A stretch of DNA of 64,000 nt from Massilia mucilaginosa (GCF_011682145.1 NZ_WHJH01000013.1:62001-126000), one strand, 5' to 3'; shown: positions 1-8,336, counted from the first letter of the stretch. Translations and numbers: made by a program. Notes: generated by a model from the sequence alone, not told the origin.

Positions 1-118
1 CCTGCACCGCCACCAGCGAAATGCAGACAAAGAACAGGAACGAGGCGGCAATGGCGATCAGCGGCCGCTTTTTGCCATCGAGTTCTGCAACGGGCGATAA
101 CTGCTTTTCAGCTTTCAT
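1..118 (-). CDS. N-terminus of unknown single-pass membrane protein (cut by window edge)
   Basis: Reading leftward from an ATG at 118-116 there are 39 codons before the window ends. The peptide has a charged hydrophilic start (MKAEKQLSPVAELDGKKR) followed by a hydrophobic stretch beginning PLIAIAASFLFFVC, which looks like an N-terminal membrane anchor or uncleaved signal. A start of this type is common in sensor kinases, chemoreceptors and membrane-fusion proteins, but nothing here decides between them. No function is assigned. The 319 bases between this gene and kptA hold one candidate leftward promoter (see next entry) and otherwise nothing I recognise. Confidence 0.55.
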   Translation of the reverse strand, partial: MKAEKQLSPVAELDGKKRPLIAIAASFLFFVCISLVAVQ

Positions 119-306
119 GGCGGTGGAGGTCGCGTTCGAAAAGAATCTGGGGGCGCGCGGGCGCGGGGTGGTGCAGGGATCCGCACGTAGGTAGTACGGG
201 TGGATCGGATCGCAACATGGCGCCTGCACTCACATCGTGGTTGCCCCGCAAGGCAGCATGGCCAGGGCCGGCCGGATGCATGCGGTGATTGAATAATGGA
301 GCGGCC

Positions 307-334
307 ATTCTACCTTAGCCAATGCGAACTGGAA
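307..334 (-). promoter_or_regulatory. candidate sigma-70 promoter for the leftward membrane gene
   Basis: On the minus strand a good -10 (TAGAAT, complement of 307-312) lies 16 bases from a poor -35 (TTCCAG, complement of 329-334). It would give a leader of about 180 nt for the gene starting at 118. The area just upstream (335-360) is visibly AT-rich. Only the -10 is convincing. Confidence 0.3.
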
Positions 335-437
335 TCAAATATTTATTCAAAGAATGCTTGTCTGTTGTTTCACAAAGCCAATGCAAGCATGCCTTGCCAA
401 TTCTCCCGGCTGCGCGGTCAATTGCCGCAGAGAAAAA

Positions 438-989
438 TCAAGGGAAGACGATAAAACGCTTGTTCACCGGGCCGGTCAGCCAGACACCATTGGCGGAAAG
501 ATAAAACGGCTGGCCTTGCTCATGCAGTGCCAGGGCGTCGATCGTCAGCACCACCGGCATGCCGTGGCGCTGGCCGACGCTGACGGCGGTGGCGGTATCA
601 GCCGACAGGTGCACATGGTGACGGGTGCCGGGAATCAGGCCTTTTTCGCGGATCGACGCGGTAAAACGCGAGGCGGTACCGTGGTATAGCACTTGCGGCG
701 GCGTTACGGGCAGCAGTTCGAGGTCGACGCCCTTGACCGAGTGGCCCTGGTTGGCGCGGATGCGCTTGCCGTCGTCGCTGATGGAAAAGCGCTTTTTATC
801 GTTGTCGGCAACGACTTCTTCGAGCAGCTTGCGGTTGATTCTGGTGCCATGGCTGGCGGCGCCGGCGAGCAGTTCGTCGATGTCGGCCCAGCCGTTTTCG
901 TCGAGCTTGAGCTTGATGGTGGCAGGGCTGTGGCGCAGGATCAGGGACAGGAATTTACTGACCTTGACAGTGTGGTGGGAATCTTTCAT
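438..989 (-). CDS. kptA: RNA 2'-phosphotransferase (Tpt1/KptA family)
   Basis: 183 residues, the normal size for bacterial KptA. The family removes an internal RNA 2'-phosphate in two steps, transferring it to NAD+ and releasing nicotinamide and ADP-ribose 1''-2''-cyclic phosphate. Visible signatures are the N-terminal [10 protein letters not shown] with its Arg-His pair (R19, H20), the middle block IRANQGHSV, the NAD-site YHGT and the HVHLSAD segment. A TTG three bases upstream (992) is in frame, but the ATG at 989 is preferred; the ribosome site is weak either way. The gene follows nrtR in the same direction after a 134-base gap that has its own promoter. In bacteria the physiological substrate is unknown because spliced tRNA 2'-phosphates are absent. 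Placement beside NAD salvage genes fits an enzyme that spends NAD+. Confidence 0.93.
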   Translation of the reverse strand: MKDSHHTVKVSKFLSLILRHSPATIKLKLDENGWADIDELLAGAASHGTRINRKLLEEVVADNDKKRFSISDDGKRIRANQGHSVKGVDLELLPVTPPQVLYHGTASRFTASIREKGLIPGTRHHVHLSADTATAVSVGQRHGMPVVLTIDALALHEQGQPFYLSANGVWLTGPVNKRFIVFP

Positions 990-1031
990 CAATGATCGAT
1001 GGTTCTTTTCTGTTTTTATGGTTGTTCAGGA

Positions 1032-1068
1032 GCCGTCATTATACGTGACGGCAATATAAGGATGGCAA
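1032..1068 (-). promoter_or_regulatory. kptA promoter with a perfect 7-bp inverted repeat over the -10
   Basis: A perfect inverted repeat (GCCGTCA, 7-base loop, TGACGGC; 1032-1052) encloses a minus-strand TATAAT (complement of 1038-1043). A possible -35, TTGCCA (complement of 1063-1068), stands at a rather long 19-base spacing. Transcription would begin near 1031, about 40 nt before the kptA ATG. The palindrome could be an operator, or simply the nrtR terminator stem, though no T-run follows it in the nrtR direction. Confidence 0.45.
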
Positions 1069-1123
1069 GATAATAAGGTCATGCCTGTTGCATGAAAGGC
1101 AAACAGGCGGGCGGAGAAGAAGT

Positions 1124-1789
1124 TCACAGGCCGCGTTCGAGCACGGTCAGGGTTTTTCTCAGCGCCGCTTTCAGGCGATACAGCTGGGCCGGGCGGTGCG
1201 CGCCGGCCGCTTCGAACTGGCCGTCGACCGGGTCGAGTATGTCCATCTCGCTCATTTTACGGCGAAAACTGACTTTGTTGAGGGTTTCGCCGAGCAGCAG
1301 CTCATATAGCCGCTGCAATTGCGGCAGGGTGAAGGTGTCGCCCGCCAGGAAGCAGGGCAGGGAGGAATACTGGCTCTTGTTGCGCAGGCGTTCGAGCGCG
1401 GTGTCGATGATCGCGTTGTGGTCGAACGGCAGGGTACCCAGTTGCGACAGGGGCACGACATGCACCGCCGCGTCCGTGCGCGCCGCCAGCCGTTCGTACG
1501 GCACCAGCGCGTAGTGCGCCACCGACACCGACCAGCCGCGCGGATCGCGCGTGGCGCCCGAGAACGTGGCCAGTTGCTCAAGGTAGGGGGCGACGATGCC
1601 GGTTTTGTTCTTGATGACGCGCATGGCGGCGTCGTAGGCGCTCAGGTCGTCTTCAGGATGCACGTAGCCGCCGGGAATGGCCAGCGCGCCCTGGAACGGC
1701 TCGTTTTCCCGCCGCAACAGCACTGCCGCAAGTTCGTCGCCGAGCAGGGTGAGCAGCACGATATCGACAGTGCAGATGACCGCGCTCAT
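1124..1789 (-). CDS. nrtR: NrtR-type transcriptional regulator of NAD metabolism (Nudix fold plus winged helix)
   Basis: 221 residues from the ATG at 1789. The first ~140 residues are a Nudix domain (IPGGYVHPEDD at the Nudix position) and the last ~80 a winged-helix domain (KVSFRRKMSEMDILDPVDG), the NrtR architecture. The Nudix box lacks the REUXEE core: where the Glu-Glu should be the sequence reads MRVIKNKTG, so catalysis is probably lost and the fold serves as an ADP-ribose sensor, as in characterised NrtR repressors. The gene diverges from a complete NAD salvage operon. The MSAVICTVD start is chosen over an upstream in-frame GTG at 1858, because that GTG has no ribosome site and the ATG overlaps the stop of a short upstream reading frame (ATGA) that has an excellent one. 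Autoregulation is likely from the shared promoter region. Confidence 0.87.
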   Translation of the reverse strand: MSAVICTVDIVLLTLLGDELAAVLLRRENEPFQGALAIPGGYVHPEDDLSAYDAAMRVIKNKTGIVAPYLEQLATFSGATRDPRGWSVSVAHYALVPYERLAARTDAAVHVVPLSQLGTLPFDHNAIIDTALERLRNKSQYSSLPCFLAGDTFTLPQLQRLYELLLGETLNKVSFRRKMSEMDILDPVDGQFEAAGAHRPAQLYRLKAALRKTLTVLERGL

Positions 1790-1836
1790 GCTGTCCGCAC
1801 CAACTGGAAGTTGCTCAAAATTAACTTCAACACCAT
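1786..1836 (-). CDS. 16-codon leader reading frame coupled to nrtR
   Basis: An ATG at 1836 stands six bases after a near-perfect AAGGAG (complement of 1843-1848) and opens a frame of 16 residues (MVLKLILSNFQLVRTA) whose TGA overlaps the nrtR ATG as ATGA. The peptide has no recognised similarity. The arrangement predicts translational coupling: ribosomes load at the strong site, translate the leader and restart on nrtR. A frameshift error joining the two is less likely because NrtR homologues usually begin close to the MSAVICTVD position. Confidence 0.45.
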   Translation of the reverse strand: MVLKLILSNFQLVRTA

Positions 1837-1878
1837 GGGTTTCTCCTTCATTGGTCACGACCGCTTGCGGCTGAACAA

Positions 1879-1907
1879 ATTATTGCATAGTTAGTTGCAA
1901 AAGTAAA
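1879..1907 (-). promoter_or_regulatory. leftward promoter for the leader frame and nrtR
   Basis: Minus-strand TTTACT (complement of 1902-1907), 17 bases, AATAAT (complement of 1879-1884). It overlaps the NAD operon promoter face to face, which makes the two mutually exclusive or jointly repressed. Confidence 0.45.
1883..1900. promoter_or_regulatory. candidate NrtR operator (inverted repeat)
   Basis: TTGCA, eight bases, TGCAA. It covers the -35 of the rightward NAD operon promoter and the edge of the -10 of the leftward nrtR promoter, so one bound repressor could silence both. The assignment to NrtR rests on position, not on a known consensus. Confidence 0.45.
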
Positions 1908-1923
1908 TTAAGTGGCTTATGCT
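1895..1923 (+). promoter_or_regulatory. sigma-70 promoter of the NAD salvage operon
   Basis: TTGCAA (1895-1900), exactly 17 bases, TATGCT (1918-1923). Transcription would start near 1930, leaving a short leader with a purine-rich ribosome site (AAGGACAAGG, 1941-1950) before the ATG at 1953. A TTG at 1923 lies inside the -10 and so cannot be the start. Confidence 0.65.
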
Positions 1924-1952
1924 TGTCGTACTGTACTCAAAAGGACAAGGAT

Positions 1953-2822
1953 ATGAAACGCAACCTGCACCTGCTCGTGATTGATCCGCAAAACGATTTC
2001 TGCGATTTGCCGGCCGGCTATCTGGCGCCGCCCGTGGGCGCCAACGCCGCGCCGGCGCCTGCGCTGCCGGTCCCCGGCGCGCATGCCGACATGCTGCGCG
2101 TGGCCGAGCTGATTCGCCAGGGCCGCGATGGGCTGTCCGCGATCAGCATCACGCTCGATTCGCACCACCGTTTCGACGTCGCCCACAGTGCGTTCTGGAT
2201 GGATGCGGGGCAGGGCGCGATCAAGCCGTTCACCCAGATCACGGCGCACGACGTTCGCCAGGGTAAATACCTGCCGCGCAAAGCGACTGCCTTGCCGCGC
2301 GTGCTGGCGTATCTGGACGCGCTGGAGGCGGCCGGGCGCTACACCCTGATGGCCTGGCCGGTGCACTGCGAGATCGGTTCCTGGGGCCACAACGTGCACG
2401 CCGACGTGCGCGCCGCCTATAACGACTGGGAAGATAGCGCGCTGGGCATGGTCAACAAGATCAGCAAGGGCAGCAATCCCTGGACCGAGCACTATTCTGC
2501 GGTGCAGGCCGAGGTGCCCGATGCCGACGACGACAGCACCCAGGTCAACCAGGCCTTCCTGGCGCTGCTGCGCGGTGCCGACCAGGTGTATATCACCGGT
2601 GAAGCGGGCAGCCACTGCGTGCGCGCCACCACCGAGCATATCGTCGCCAACTGGGACCCGCGCCAGCTCTCGCAACTGGTGCTGCTGACCGACTGCATGA
2701 GCCCCGTGACCGGCTTCGACGCGCAGTACCACGACTTTGTGCGCGACATGCGCGCGCGCGGGCTGCAGATTGCGCAGGCGGCTGATATTGTGCCCGAGCT
2801 GCTTGCCAACACGCGCCGCTAA
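1953..2822 (+). CDS. Nicotinamidase-like cysteine hydrolase (isochorismatase superfamily)
   Basis: 289 residues, longer than the ~210 of typical PncA. The nicotinamidase triad can be traced: Asp in IDPQNDF (D11 or D15), a Lys in NKISKGSNPW and the nucleophile Cys in GEAGSHCVRA. The metal-site region is represented by TLDSHHRFDVAHSAFW and WPVHCEIG. The expected reaction is hydrolysis of nicotinamide to nicotinate and ammonia in the cytoplasm, feeding PncB encoded 54 bases downstream. First gene of the NrtR-facing operon. The start at 1953 has a good purine-rich site. The extra length, largely before TLDSHH and around the Lys region, means a related amidase activity cannot be ruled out, but operon context strongly favours NAD salvage. 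Confidence 0.8.
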   Translation: MKRNLHLLVIDPQNDFCDLPAGYLAPPVGANAAPAPALPVPGAHADMLRVAELIRQGRDGLSAISITLDSHHRFDVAHSAFWMDAGQGAIKPFTQITAHDVRQGKYLPRKATALPRVLAYLDALEAAGRYTLMAWPVHCEIGSWGHNVHADVRAAYNDWEDSALGMVNKISKGSNPWTEHYSAVQAEVPDADDDSTQVNQAFLALLRGADQVYITGEAGSHCVRATTEHIVANWDPRQLSQLVLLTDCMSPVTGFDAQYHDFVRDMRARGLQIAQAADIVPELLANTRR

Positions 2823-2876
2823 CCTCTTGTCCCTTTCCGACGCACCCCTTTTCCGACGCGCGCCGACGCGAACCAT

Positions 2877-4067
2877 ATGACACCGATTGTCCATAGCCTG
2901 CTCGAAACCGACCTGTATAAATTCACGATGTGGCAGGCCCTGTTGCACCGCCACCCGGCCGCCCAGGCCGAATATGCCTTCACCTGCCGCAACGTGCCGG
3001 CCTATCCGCTGGCCGAACTGAAGGCCGACGTGGAACGCGAACTCGATCATCTGTGTGCGCTCTCGTTCAAGCCGGAAGAAATCGCCTACCTGCGCAGCCT
3101 GCGCTTCATCAAGAGCGACTTTGCCGATTTCCTGACCGTGTTCCGCTTCCAGCGCCATTTCCTGAGCGTGGAAACCGATGGCGACGAACTGCAAATCCGC
3201 GCCACCGGGCCGCAGGTGCACGTGATGGGCTTTGAGATCTACGTCCTGTACATCGTCAACGAGCTGTATTTCCGCCGCTTCGACCAGGCGGCCGCGCTGG
3301 CCGAAGGCCGCAAGCGCCTGCAAGCGAAAATCGCACTGCTGCGCGAACTGGCCAGCGAGCCGGCCAAGCGCCATCCGTTCGAGTTTTTCGACTTCGGCGT
3401 GCGCCGCCGTTTTTCCGGCGCCTGGCACGAGGAAGTCGTCGCCACGCTGGCGCGCGAAGTGCCGACCTACTTCAAGGGCACCTCGAACGTGTATTTCGCG
3501 ATGAAATACAAGCTGGTTCCGATCGGGACCATGGCCCACGAATACCTGCAAAGCTTCCAGTCGTTCGGCGTGCGCCTGCGCGACTTCCAGAAGGCCGCGC
3601 TCGAAGACTGGGTGCAGGAATACCGCGGCGACCTCGGTACCGCGCTGACCGACGTGGTGGGCATGGACGCCTTCCTGGGCGATTTCGACCTGTATTTCGC
3701 CAAGCTGTTCGACGGCTTGCGCCACGATTCGGGCGATCCGGTGGTGTGGGGCGAAAAGGCCCTGGCGCACTACGCCAAGCTGCGCCTGGACGCGCATACG
3801 CGGCGCCTGGTGTTCTCCGACGGCCTCGATCTGCCGACCGCGTTTTCGCTGTACCGCCATTTTGCCGACCGCACCATGACCGGTTTCGGCATCGGCACCA
3901 ACCTGTCGAACGACGTCGGCATCCCGGCGCTCAATATCGTCATGAAGCTGATGAGCTGCAACGGCCAGCCGGTGGCCAAGCTGTCCGACTCCCAGGGCAA
4001 GACGCTGTGCAAGGACGAGACCTTCCTGGCTTACCTGCGCCAGGTGTTCAATCACCCTTCCGCCTGA
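2877..4067 (+). CDS. pncB: Nicotinate phosphoribosyltransferase
   Basis: 396 residues, the usual PncB length. It converts nicotinate, PRPP and ATP to nicotinate mononucleotide, the committed Preiss-Handler step. The start reads [13 protein letters not shown], a hallmark of the family. The His that is transiently phosphorylated in PncB lies in [10 protein letters not shown] (H221). [10 protein letters not shown] and the phosphate-binding segment [11 protein letters not shown] follow. Between an upstream amidase that makes nicotinate and a downstream NAD synthetase, it is the second step of the pathway. The nicotinate-mononucleotide adenylyltransferase needed between PncB and NadE is either NadD elsewhere or one of the adenylyltransferases in this operon. 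Confidence 0.96.
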   Translation: MTPIVHSLLETDLYKFTMWQALLHRHPAAQAEYAFTCRNVPAYPLAELKADVERELDHLCALSFKPEEIAYLRSLRFIKSDFADFLTVFRFQRHFLSVETDGDELQIRATGPQVHVMGFEIYVLYIVNELYFRRFDQAAALAEGRKRLQAKIALLRELASEPAKRHPFEFFDFGVRRRFSGAWHEEVVATLAREVPTYFKGTSNVYFAMKYKLVPIGTMAHEYLQSFQSFGVRLRDFQKAALEDWVQEYRGDLGTALTDVVGMDAFLGDFDLYFAKLFDGLRHDSGDPVVWGEKALAHYAKLRLDAHTRRLVFSDGLDLPTAFSLYRHFADRTMTGFGIGTNLSNDVGIPALNIVMKLMSCNGQPVAKLSDSQGKTLCKDETFLAYLRQVFNHPSA

Positions 4068-4091
4068 TCGGCGGGCAATCGAAAGAACCCG

Positions 4092-5789
4092 ATGCTCAAA
4101 ATCGCCATCGCCCAATTGAACCCGACCGTCGGGGATATCGACGGCAACAGCGGCGCCATCATCGCGGCCATGCAGCGCGCCGCCGGGCAGGGCGCCGACC
4201 TGGCCGTCTTCACCGAGCTGGCCCTGTGCGGCTACTATCCGGGCGACCTGCTGGAAGAACCGGCGTTCCTGGCCCGCATGGCGGCAGGCCTGGAACGCGT
4301 GCTGGAGGCCTCGCGCGCCTTGCCCGGGCTGGTCTCGGTGGTCGGCGCCGTGCGCGCCAACGACGGCCCCGGCAAACCGCTGTTCAACGCCTTGCTGGCG
4401 ATCCGCGACGGCGTGATCGTCGCCGAATACTACAAGCAGCTGCTGCCGACCTACGGCGTGTTCGACGACCGCCGCCATTTCGAAGCGGGGCCGGAAGGCG
4501 CCTGCGTGCTGCAAATCGGTGCGCACCGGATCGGCTTCTTGATCTGCGAAGACGGCTGGAACCACGAAGGGCGCGATTACAAGGTCAATCCCTTCACCGC
4601 CCTGCGCGAGGCACGGCCCGATCTCGTCGTGAGCATCAACGCCAGCCCGTCCGACATCGGCAAGCGCGAGCTGCGCCACACCCTGTTCCGCACGGCCTCG
4701 GTGCACAACGAGTTGCCGATCCTGTACGTCAACCAGGTCGGCGGGCAGGACCAGCTGGTGTACGACGGCGCCTCGTTCGCGGTGTCGCCCTCGCAGGGCA
4801 TCGTGTTCGAAGCGCAGCGCTTTTGCGAAGACTTCCAGGTGATCGGCTTCGCGCAGGGCCGCTTCAGCGCATTTGACGGCTTTGCGCTGGCCGCGCCAAG
4901 TCCCGACGGTTTGCCGGTGGCCGAATTCGCGCGCCGCCAGATCGTGCTCGGCTTGCAGGATTATGCGCGCCGCTGCGGCTTTACCAAAGTGGTGGTCGGC
5001 TCCTCGGGCGGCATCGATTCGGCGCTTACCCTGGCGCTGGCGGTCGACGCGCTGGGGCCGGAGAACGTGATCGCGGTGACCATGCCGTCGGCGTTTTCGA
5101 GCGAAGGCTCGGTCAGCGACTCGGTGGCGCTCTGCAGCAACCTTGGCATCACCCTGTACACGCACCCGATCCTGGACCTGGTGCGGCAGTACAGCGTGGG
5201 CTTCGAAGCTGCGTTCGACCGGCCCTTGCAAGGCCTGCCGCTCGAAAACCTGCAAGCGCGCGTGCGCGGCACCATCCTGATGGCGTACTCGAATGCGTCC
5301 GGCACCTTGCTGCTCACGACCGGCAACAAGAGCGAAATCTCGGTCGGCTACTGCACCTTGTATGGCGACACCAACGGCGGCCTTGGCCTGATCGGCGATC
5401 TGTACAAAACCGAGGTATATGCCTTGTCGCGCCATGTGAACCAGCGCGCCGGGCGCGAGCTGATTCCCGACGCGGTGCTGACCAAGCCGCCATCGGCCGA
5501 ACTGGCGCCTGGCCAGCAGGATACCGACAGCCTGCCCGAGTACGAGGTGCTCGACGAGATCCTCAAGTGGCACATCGAAGGCCGCCGCCTGCCCGTGGCC
5601 GAAGCGGCGCTGGCCGAGCAGTTCGTGACCGGCCTGCTGGCCGACGCCGGCGGCGCGGCACTGGTCAAGCGCATTCACGGCATGGTCGCGCGTAACGAAT
5701 ACAAACGGCGCCAGGCGCCTCCGATTATCCGGGTGCGTTCGCGCGCCTTTGGCAGCGGCCGTCAATTGCCGATTGCCGCTTACTATTGA
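4092..5789 (+). CDS. nadE: Glutamine-dependent NAD+ synthetase
   Basis: 565 residues in two domains. Residues 1 to about 265 form a nitrilase-type amidase with Glu-Lys-Cys at E42 (FTELALCGY), K115 (YYKQLLPTYG) and C152 (LICEDGW), which frees ammonia from glutamine. From about 285 comes the synthetase domain with the ATP pyrophosphatase P-loop SSGGIDS (304-310) and the GNKSE segment. It amidates nicotinate adenine dinucleotide to NAD+. The gene begins 24 bases after pncB and ends 5 bases before nadM, so the three are clearly one transcript. Confidence 0.96.
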   Translation: MLKIAIAQLNPTVGDIDGNSGAIIAAMQRAAGQGADLAVFTELALCGYYPGDLLEEPAFLARMAAGLERVLEASRALPGLVSVVGAVRANDGPGKPLFNALLAIRDGVIVAEYYKQLLPTYGVFDDRRHFEAGPEGACVLQIGAHRIGFLICEDGWNHEGRDYKVNPFTALREARPDLVVSINASPSDIGKRELRHTLFRTASVHNELPILYVNQVGGQDQLVYDGASFAVSPSQGIVFEAQRFCEDFQVIGFAQGRFSAFDGFALAAPSPDGLPVAEFARRQIVLGLQDYARRCGFTKVVVGSSGGIDSALTLALAVDALGPENVIAVTMPSAFSSEGSVSDSVALCSNLGITLYTHPILDLVRQYSVGFEAAFDRPLQGLPLENLQARVRGTILMAYSNASGTLLLTTGNKSEISVGYCTLYGDTNGGLGLIGDLYKTEVYALSRHVNQRAGRELIPDAVLTKPPSAELAPGQQDTDSLPEYEVLDEILKWHIEGRRLPVAEAALAEQFVTGLLADAGGAALVKRIHGMVARNEYKRRQAPPIIRVRSRAFGSGRQLPIAAYY

Positions 5790-5794
5790 ACCCC

Positions 5795-6853
5795 ATGAAC
5801 ACACAAACCAACCCAAGCTCCACCGACGTCGCCGTCCTGATCGGACGCTTCCAGCCTTTCCACCGCGGGCACGTGGTCCTGCTCCAGCGCGCGCTGGTGA
5901 GCGCGCCGCACGTGGTGCTGGTGCTGGGCTCCTCGTTCCAGGCGCGTAACGCAAAAAATCCGTTCACATGGGAAGAACGCGCCGCGATGATCGGCGCCAC
6001 CCTGACCGAGGAAGACCGCGCGCGCGTCAGCTTCGTGGCCGTGCGCGACTACTACGACGATTCCCTGTGGTCGGCGGCGGTGCGCAAGGCGGTCGCCCGG
6101 AGCGCGCCAAGTGCGGCGCACGTGGCGCTGGTGGGCCACTTCAAGGATGCGTCGAGCTACTACCTGAATCACTTCCCGAAATGGGAAAACATCGTCGTCG
6201 AATCGGAACGCGCCATCGACGCCACCTGCGTGCGGCGCGTGTTCTTCGAAGCAGAAGACCTCGACATCTCGCTCAGCGTGCTGGACGACATGGTGCCGCA
6301 CGCGGTGCGCCAGTACCTGAAAGCCTGGGCGCTGCTGCCGCACTATGGCGCCCTGGTGGAAGAACACCGCCGCATCGTGGCCTACAAAACCGCGTGGAAA
6401 AGCGCGCCGTACCCGCCGATCTTCACCACCGCCGACGCGGTGGTGGTCAGCGGCGGCAATGTGCTCCTGATCCGCCGAGGCGGTTTTCCCGGAAAAGGGC
6501 AGTGGGCCGTTCCCGGCGGCTTCGTGGAACAGCGCGAGCGCCTGCTGCACGCCGCCATTCGCGAACTGGCCGAAGAAACCAAGCTGGCGCTGCTCGGCAG
6601 CACGCTCGAAGGCATGCTGGTCGACGTCAAGGTGTTCGACCATCCGGACCGCAGCCAGCGTGGCCGCACCATCACCCATGCCCACTTCTTCGACCTGCAA
6701 ACCGAGAACCTGCCGCCGGTGGAAGCGTCCGACGACGCCTCGCACGCGGCCTGGATTCCGATCGTGGAGCTGGCCGGCATGGAAGACCAGTTTTTTGAAG
6801 ATCACTTCCACATTCTCGACTCGTTCCTGTCGCTGAGCGAGCAAAGCGCATGA
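5795..6853 (+). CDS. nadM: Bifunctional NMN adenylyltransferase / Nudix hydrolase
   Basis: 352 residues. The N-terminal nucleotidyltransferase has GRFQPFHRGH (HxGH at 23-26) and the FTWEERAAMI region. The C-terminal Nudix domain has a complete box starting near residue 240 (GGFVEQRERL, then RELAEETKL), unlike the degenerate NrtR. The first half joins NMN (or NaMN) to ATP. The second half, as in the cyanobacterial and Francisella fusions, hydrolyses ADP-ribose to AMP and ribose 5-phosphate. An in-frame TTG upstream overlaps the nadE stop; the ATG at 5795 is taken. Its TGA overlaps the next ATG (ATGA). Removing ADP-ribose would also remove the likely NrtR ligand, giving a feedback link inside the operon. 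Confidence 0.92.
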   Translation: MNTQTNPSSTDVAVLIGRFQPFHRGHVVLLQRALVSAPHVVLVLGSSFQARNAKNPFTWEERAAMIGATLTEEDRARVSFVAVRDYYDDSLWSAAVRKAVARSAPSAAHVALVGHFKDASSYYLNHFPKWENIVVESERAIDATCVRRVFFEAEDLDISLSVLDDMVPHAVRQYLKAWALLPHYGALVEEHRRIVAYKTAWKSAPYPPIFTTADAVVVSGGNVLLIRRGGFPGKGQWAVPGGFVEQRERLLHAAIRELAEETKLALLGSTLEGMLVDVKVFDHPDRSQRGRTITHAHFFDLQTENLPPVEASDDASHAAWIPIVELAGMEDQFFEDHFHILDSFLSLSEQSA

Positions 6854-7776
6854 GCGCCGTACGCGACCGCTACCGGGGCAGCTTGCTCGGACTGGCCTGC
6901 GGCGACGCCGTCGGCACCACCGTGGAGTTTTCGCCGCGCGGCTCGTTCGCGCCGGTCACCGACATGACGGGCGGCGGCCCGTTCATGCTCAAGGCCGGCC
7001 AGTGGACCGACGACACCTCCATGGCCCTGTGCCTGGCCGAGAGTTTGCTGACCAAGGGAGAATTCGACCCGCTCGACCAGATCAACCGCTACCGCAACTG
7101 GCACCAGTGGGGCTACCTGAGTTCGACCGGCGCCTGTTTCGACATCGGCATGACGGTGCAGGATGCCTTGGCGCGCTTTGCCGTCACTGGCGATCCGTAC
7201 AGCGGCTCGACCCACCCGCGCAGCGCCGGCAACGGCTCGCTGATGCGACTCGTTCCGGCGGTGCTGTTCGCGTATCCCGACCGCGCCCGCGTGCTGCGGC
7301 ATGCCGCCGACAGCTCGCGCACCACGCATGGCGCGCCGGAAGCGGTGCAGGCCTGCCAGCTGTTCGCCGGCATCCTGAGCGCGGCGCTCGACGGCCTGCC
7401 CAAAAGCGCGCTGCTGGCCAGCGCCGGCTTCCTGCCGGCCGAGCCGAAACTGGCGGCGCTGGCCGGCGGCGCCTTTCTCGGCAAGCTTGATGGCGACATC
7501 CAGGGCACCGGCTACGCCGTCGATTCGCTGGAAGCGGCGCTGTGGTGCTTCTTCCATACCGACAGTTTCGAGGCGGCGGTCCTGCGCGCGGCCAACCTGG
7601 GCGACGATGCCGACACCACCGCGGCCATCACCGGCCAGATCGCCGGCGCTTGGTACGGCGTGGACGCGATTCCGGCACGCTGGCTCGGCCAGATCACCAT
7701 GCGCGCCGAGATCGACGACATGGCCTGCCGCCTGTACGACCGCTTTCATGATGTGAATTGCGAGCGGATGGCGTGA
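6850..7776 (+). CDS. ADP-ribosylglycohydrolase family protein (DraG/ARH-like)
   Basis: 308 residues. The family cleaves ADP-ribose from proteins or small molecules using a two-magnesium centre. Both metal motifs are visible: WTDDTSM (TDDT at 53-56) and GDDADTT near 251-257, with GLACGDAVG at the N-terminus. It overlaps nadM by 4 bases and pnuC by 4, so it is embedded in the NAD operon rather than merely near it. No dinitrogenase-reductase system is in the window, so a DraG role is unlikely. Release of ADP-ribose for the neighbouring Nudix domain is the simplest reading. The natural substrate cannot be told from sequence. Confidence 0.9.
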   Translation: MSAVRDRYRGSLLGLACGDAVGTTVEFSPRGSFAPVTDMTGGGPFMLKAGQWTDDTSMALCLAESLLTKGEFDPLDQINRYRNWHQWGYLSSTGACFDIGMTVQDALARFAVTGDPYSGSTHPRSAGNGSLMRLVPAVLFAYPDRARVLRHAADSSRTTHGAPEAVQACQLFAGILSAALDGLPKSALLASAGFLPAEPKLAALAGGAFLGKLDGDIQGTGYAVDSLEAALWCFFHTDSFEAAVLRAANLGDDADTTAAITGQIAGAWYGVDAIPARWLGQITMRAEIDDMACRLYDRFHDVNCERMA

Positions 7777-8336
7777 TCGGTCCCCTTGAAATCGCAGCCA
7801 ACGCGGGGGCGACCGCCGCCATCCTGCTGGCCGGGCGCAACAGCGTGCACACCTGGTGGACCGGCATCATCGGCTGCGCCTTGTTCGGCGTGCTGTTCTA
7901 CCAGTCGAATCTGTATGCGGACGTGGCGCTGCAAGGCTTTTTCATCGTCTCGAGCGTCATCGGATGGATGCAATGGCGGCGCGGGGAGCAGGGCGGCGAG
8001 CTGCCGATCACCCACGCCAGCGCCAGGTCGCTGGCCTGGCTGGTGCCGGCCGGCGTGGGCGCCAGCGCCGCCTACGGCGCGCTGCTGCACTACTTTACCA
8101 ATGCGTACGCGCCGTTCATCGATTCGGCGGTGCTGGTGTTCAGCATCGTGGCGCAGCTGCTGCTGATGCGGCGCAAGGTCGAGAACTGGGCGTTCTGGAT
8201 TCTGGTGAACACGGTCGCCGTGCCCCTGTACGCCAGCCGTGGCCTGTACCTGACCGCTTTTCTGTACGCCTGCTACTGGGTCAACGCGATCGTGTCGTGG
8301 CTGTGGTGGCGCCGCCTGGCGCGCGAGGCACTGTGA
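7773..8336 (+). CDS. pnuC: PnuC-type nicotinamide riboside transporter
   Basis: 187 residues, mostly hydrophobic, with five to six membrane segments and the PnuC hallmarks in the middle (FYQSNLYADVALQGFFIV and the WMQWRRG after it) and near the end (NWAFWILVN, ALYACYW-like FLYACYWVNAI). It is a SWEET-fold facilitator that lets nicotinamide riboside into the cytoplasm, where NadR traps it by phosphorylation. GTG at 7773 is chosen because it overlaps the preceding stop as GTGA, the same pattern as at the next junction. A TTG at 7758 would add five residues without a better ribosome site. Confidence 0.92.
   Translation: MIGPLEIAANAGATAAILLAGRNSVHTWWTGIIGCALFGVLFYQSNLYADVALQGFFIVSSVIGWMQWRRGEQGGELPITHASARSLAWLVPAGVGASAAYGALLHYFTNAYAPFIDSAVLVFSIVAQLLLMRRKVENWAFWILVNTVAVPLYASRGLYLTAFLYACYWVNAIVSWLWWRRLAREAL

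Noticed and set aside
1917-5954. A 1345-codon open frame antisense to the NAD operon
   Set aside because: It is the mirror of codon bias in pncB, nadE and their neighbours (Ala/Gly/Arg/His-rich, no domains) and has no ribosome site.
6850-7776. Reading the ADP-ribosylglycohydrolase as nitrogenase-regulating DraG
   Set aside because: No nif or draT gene is in the window, and the gene is fused by overlaps into an NAD operon.
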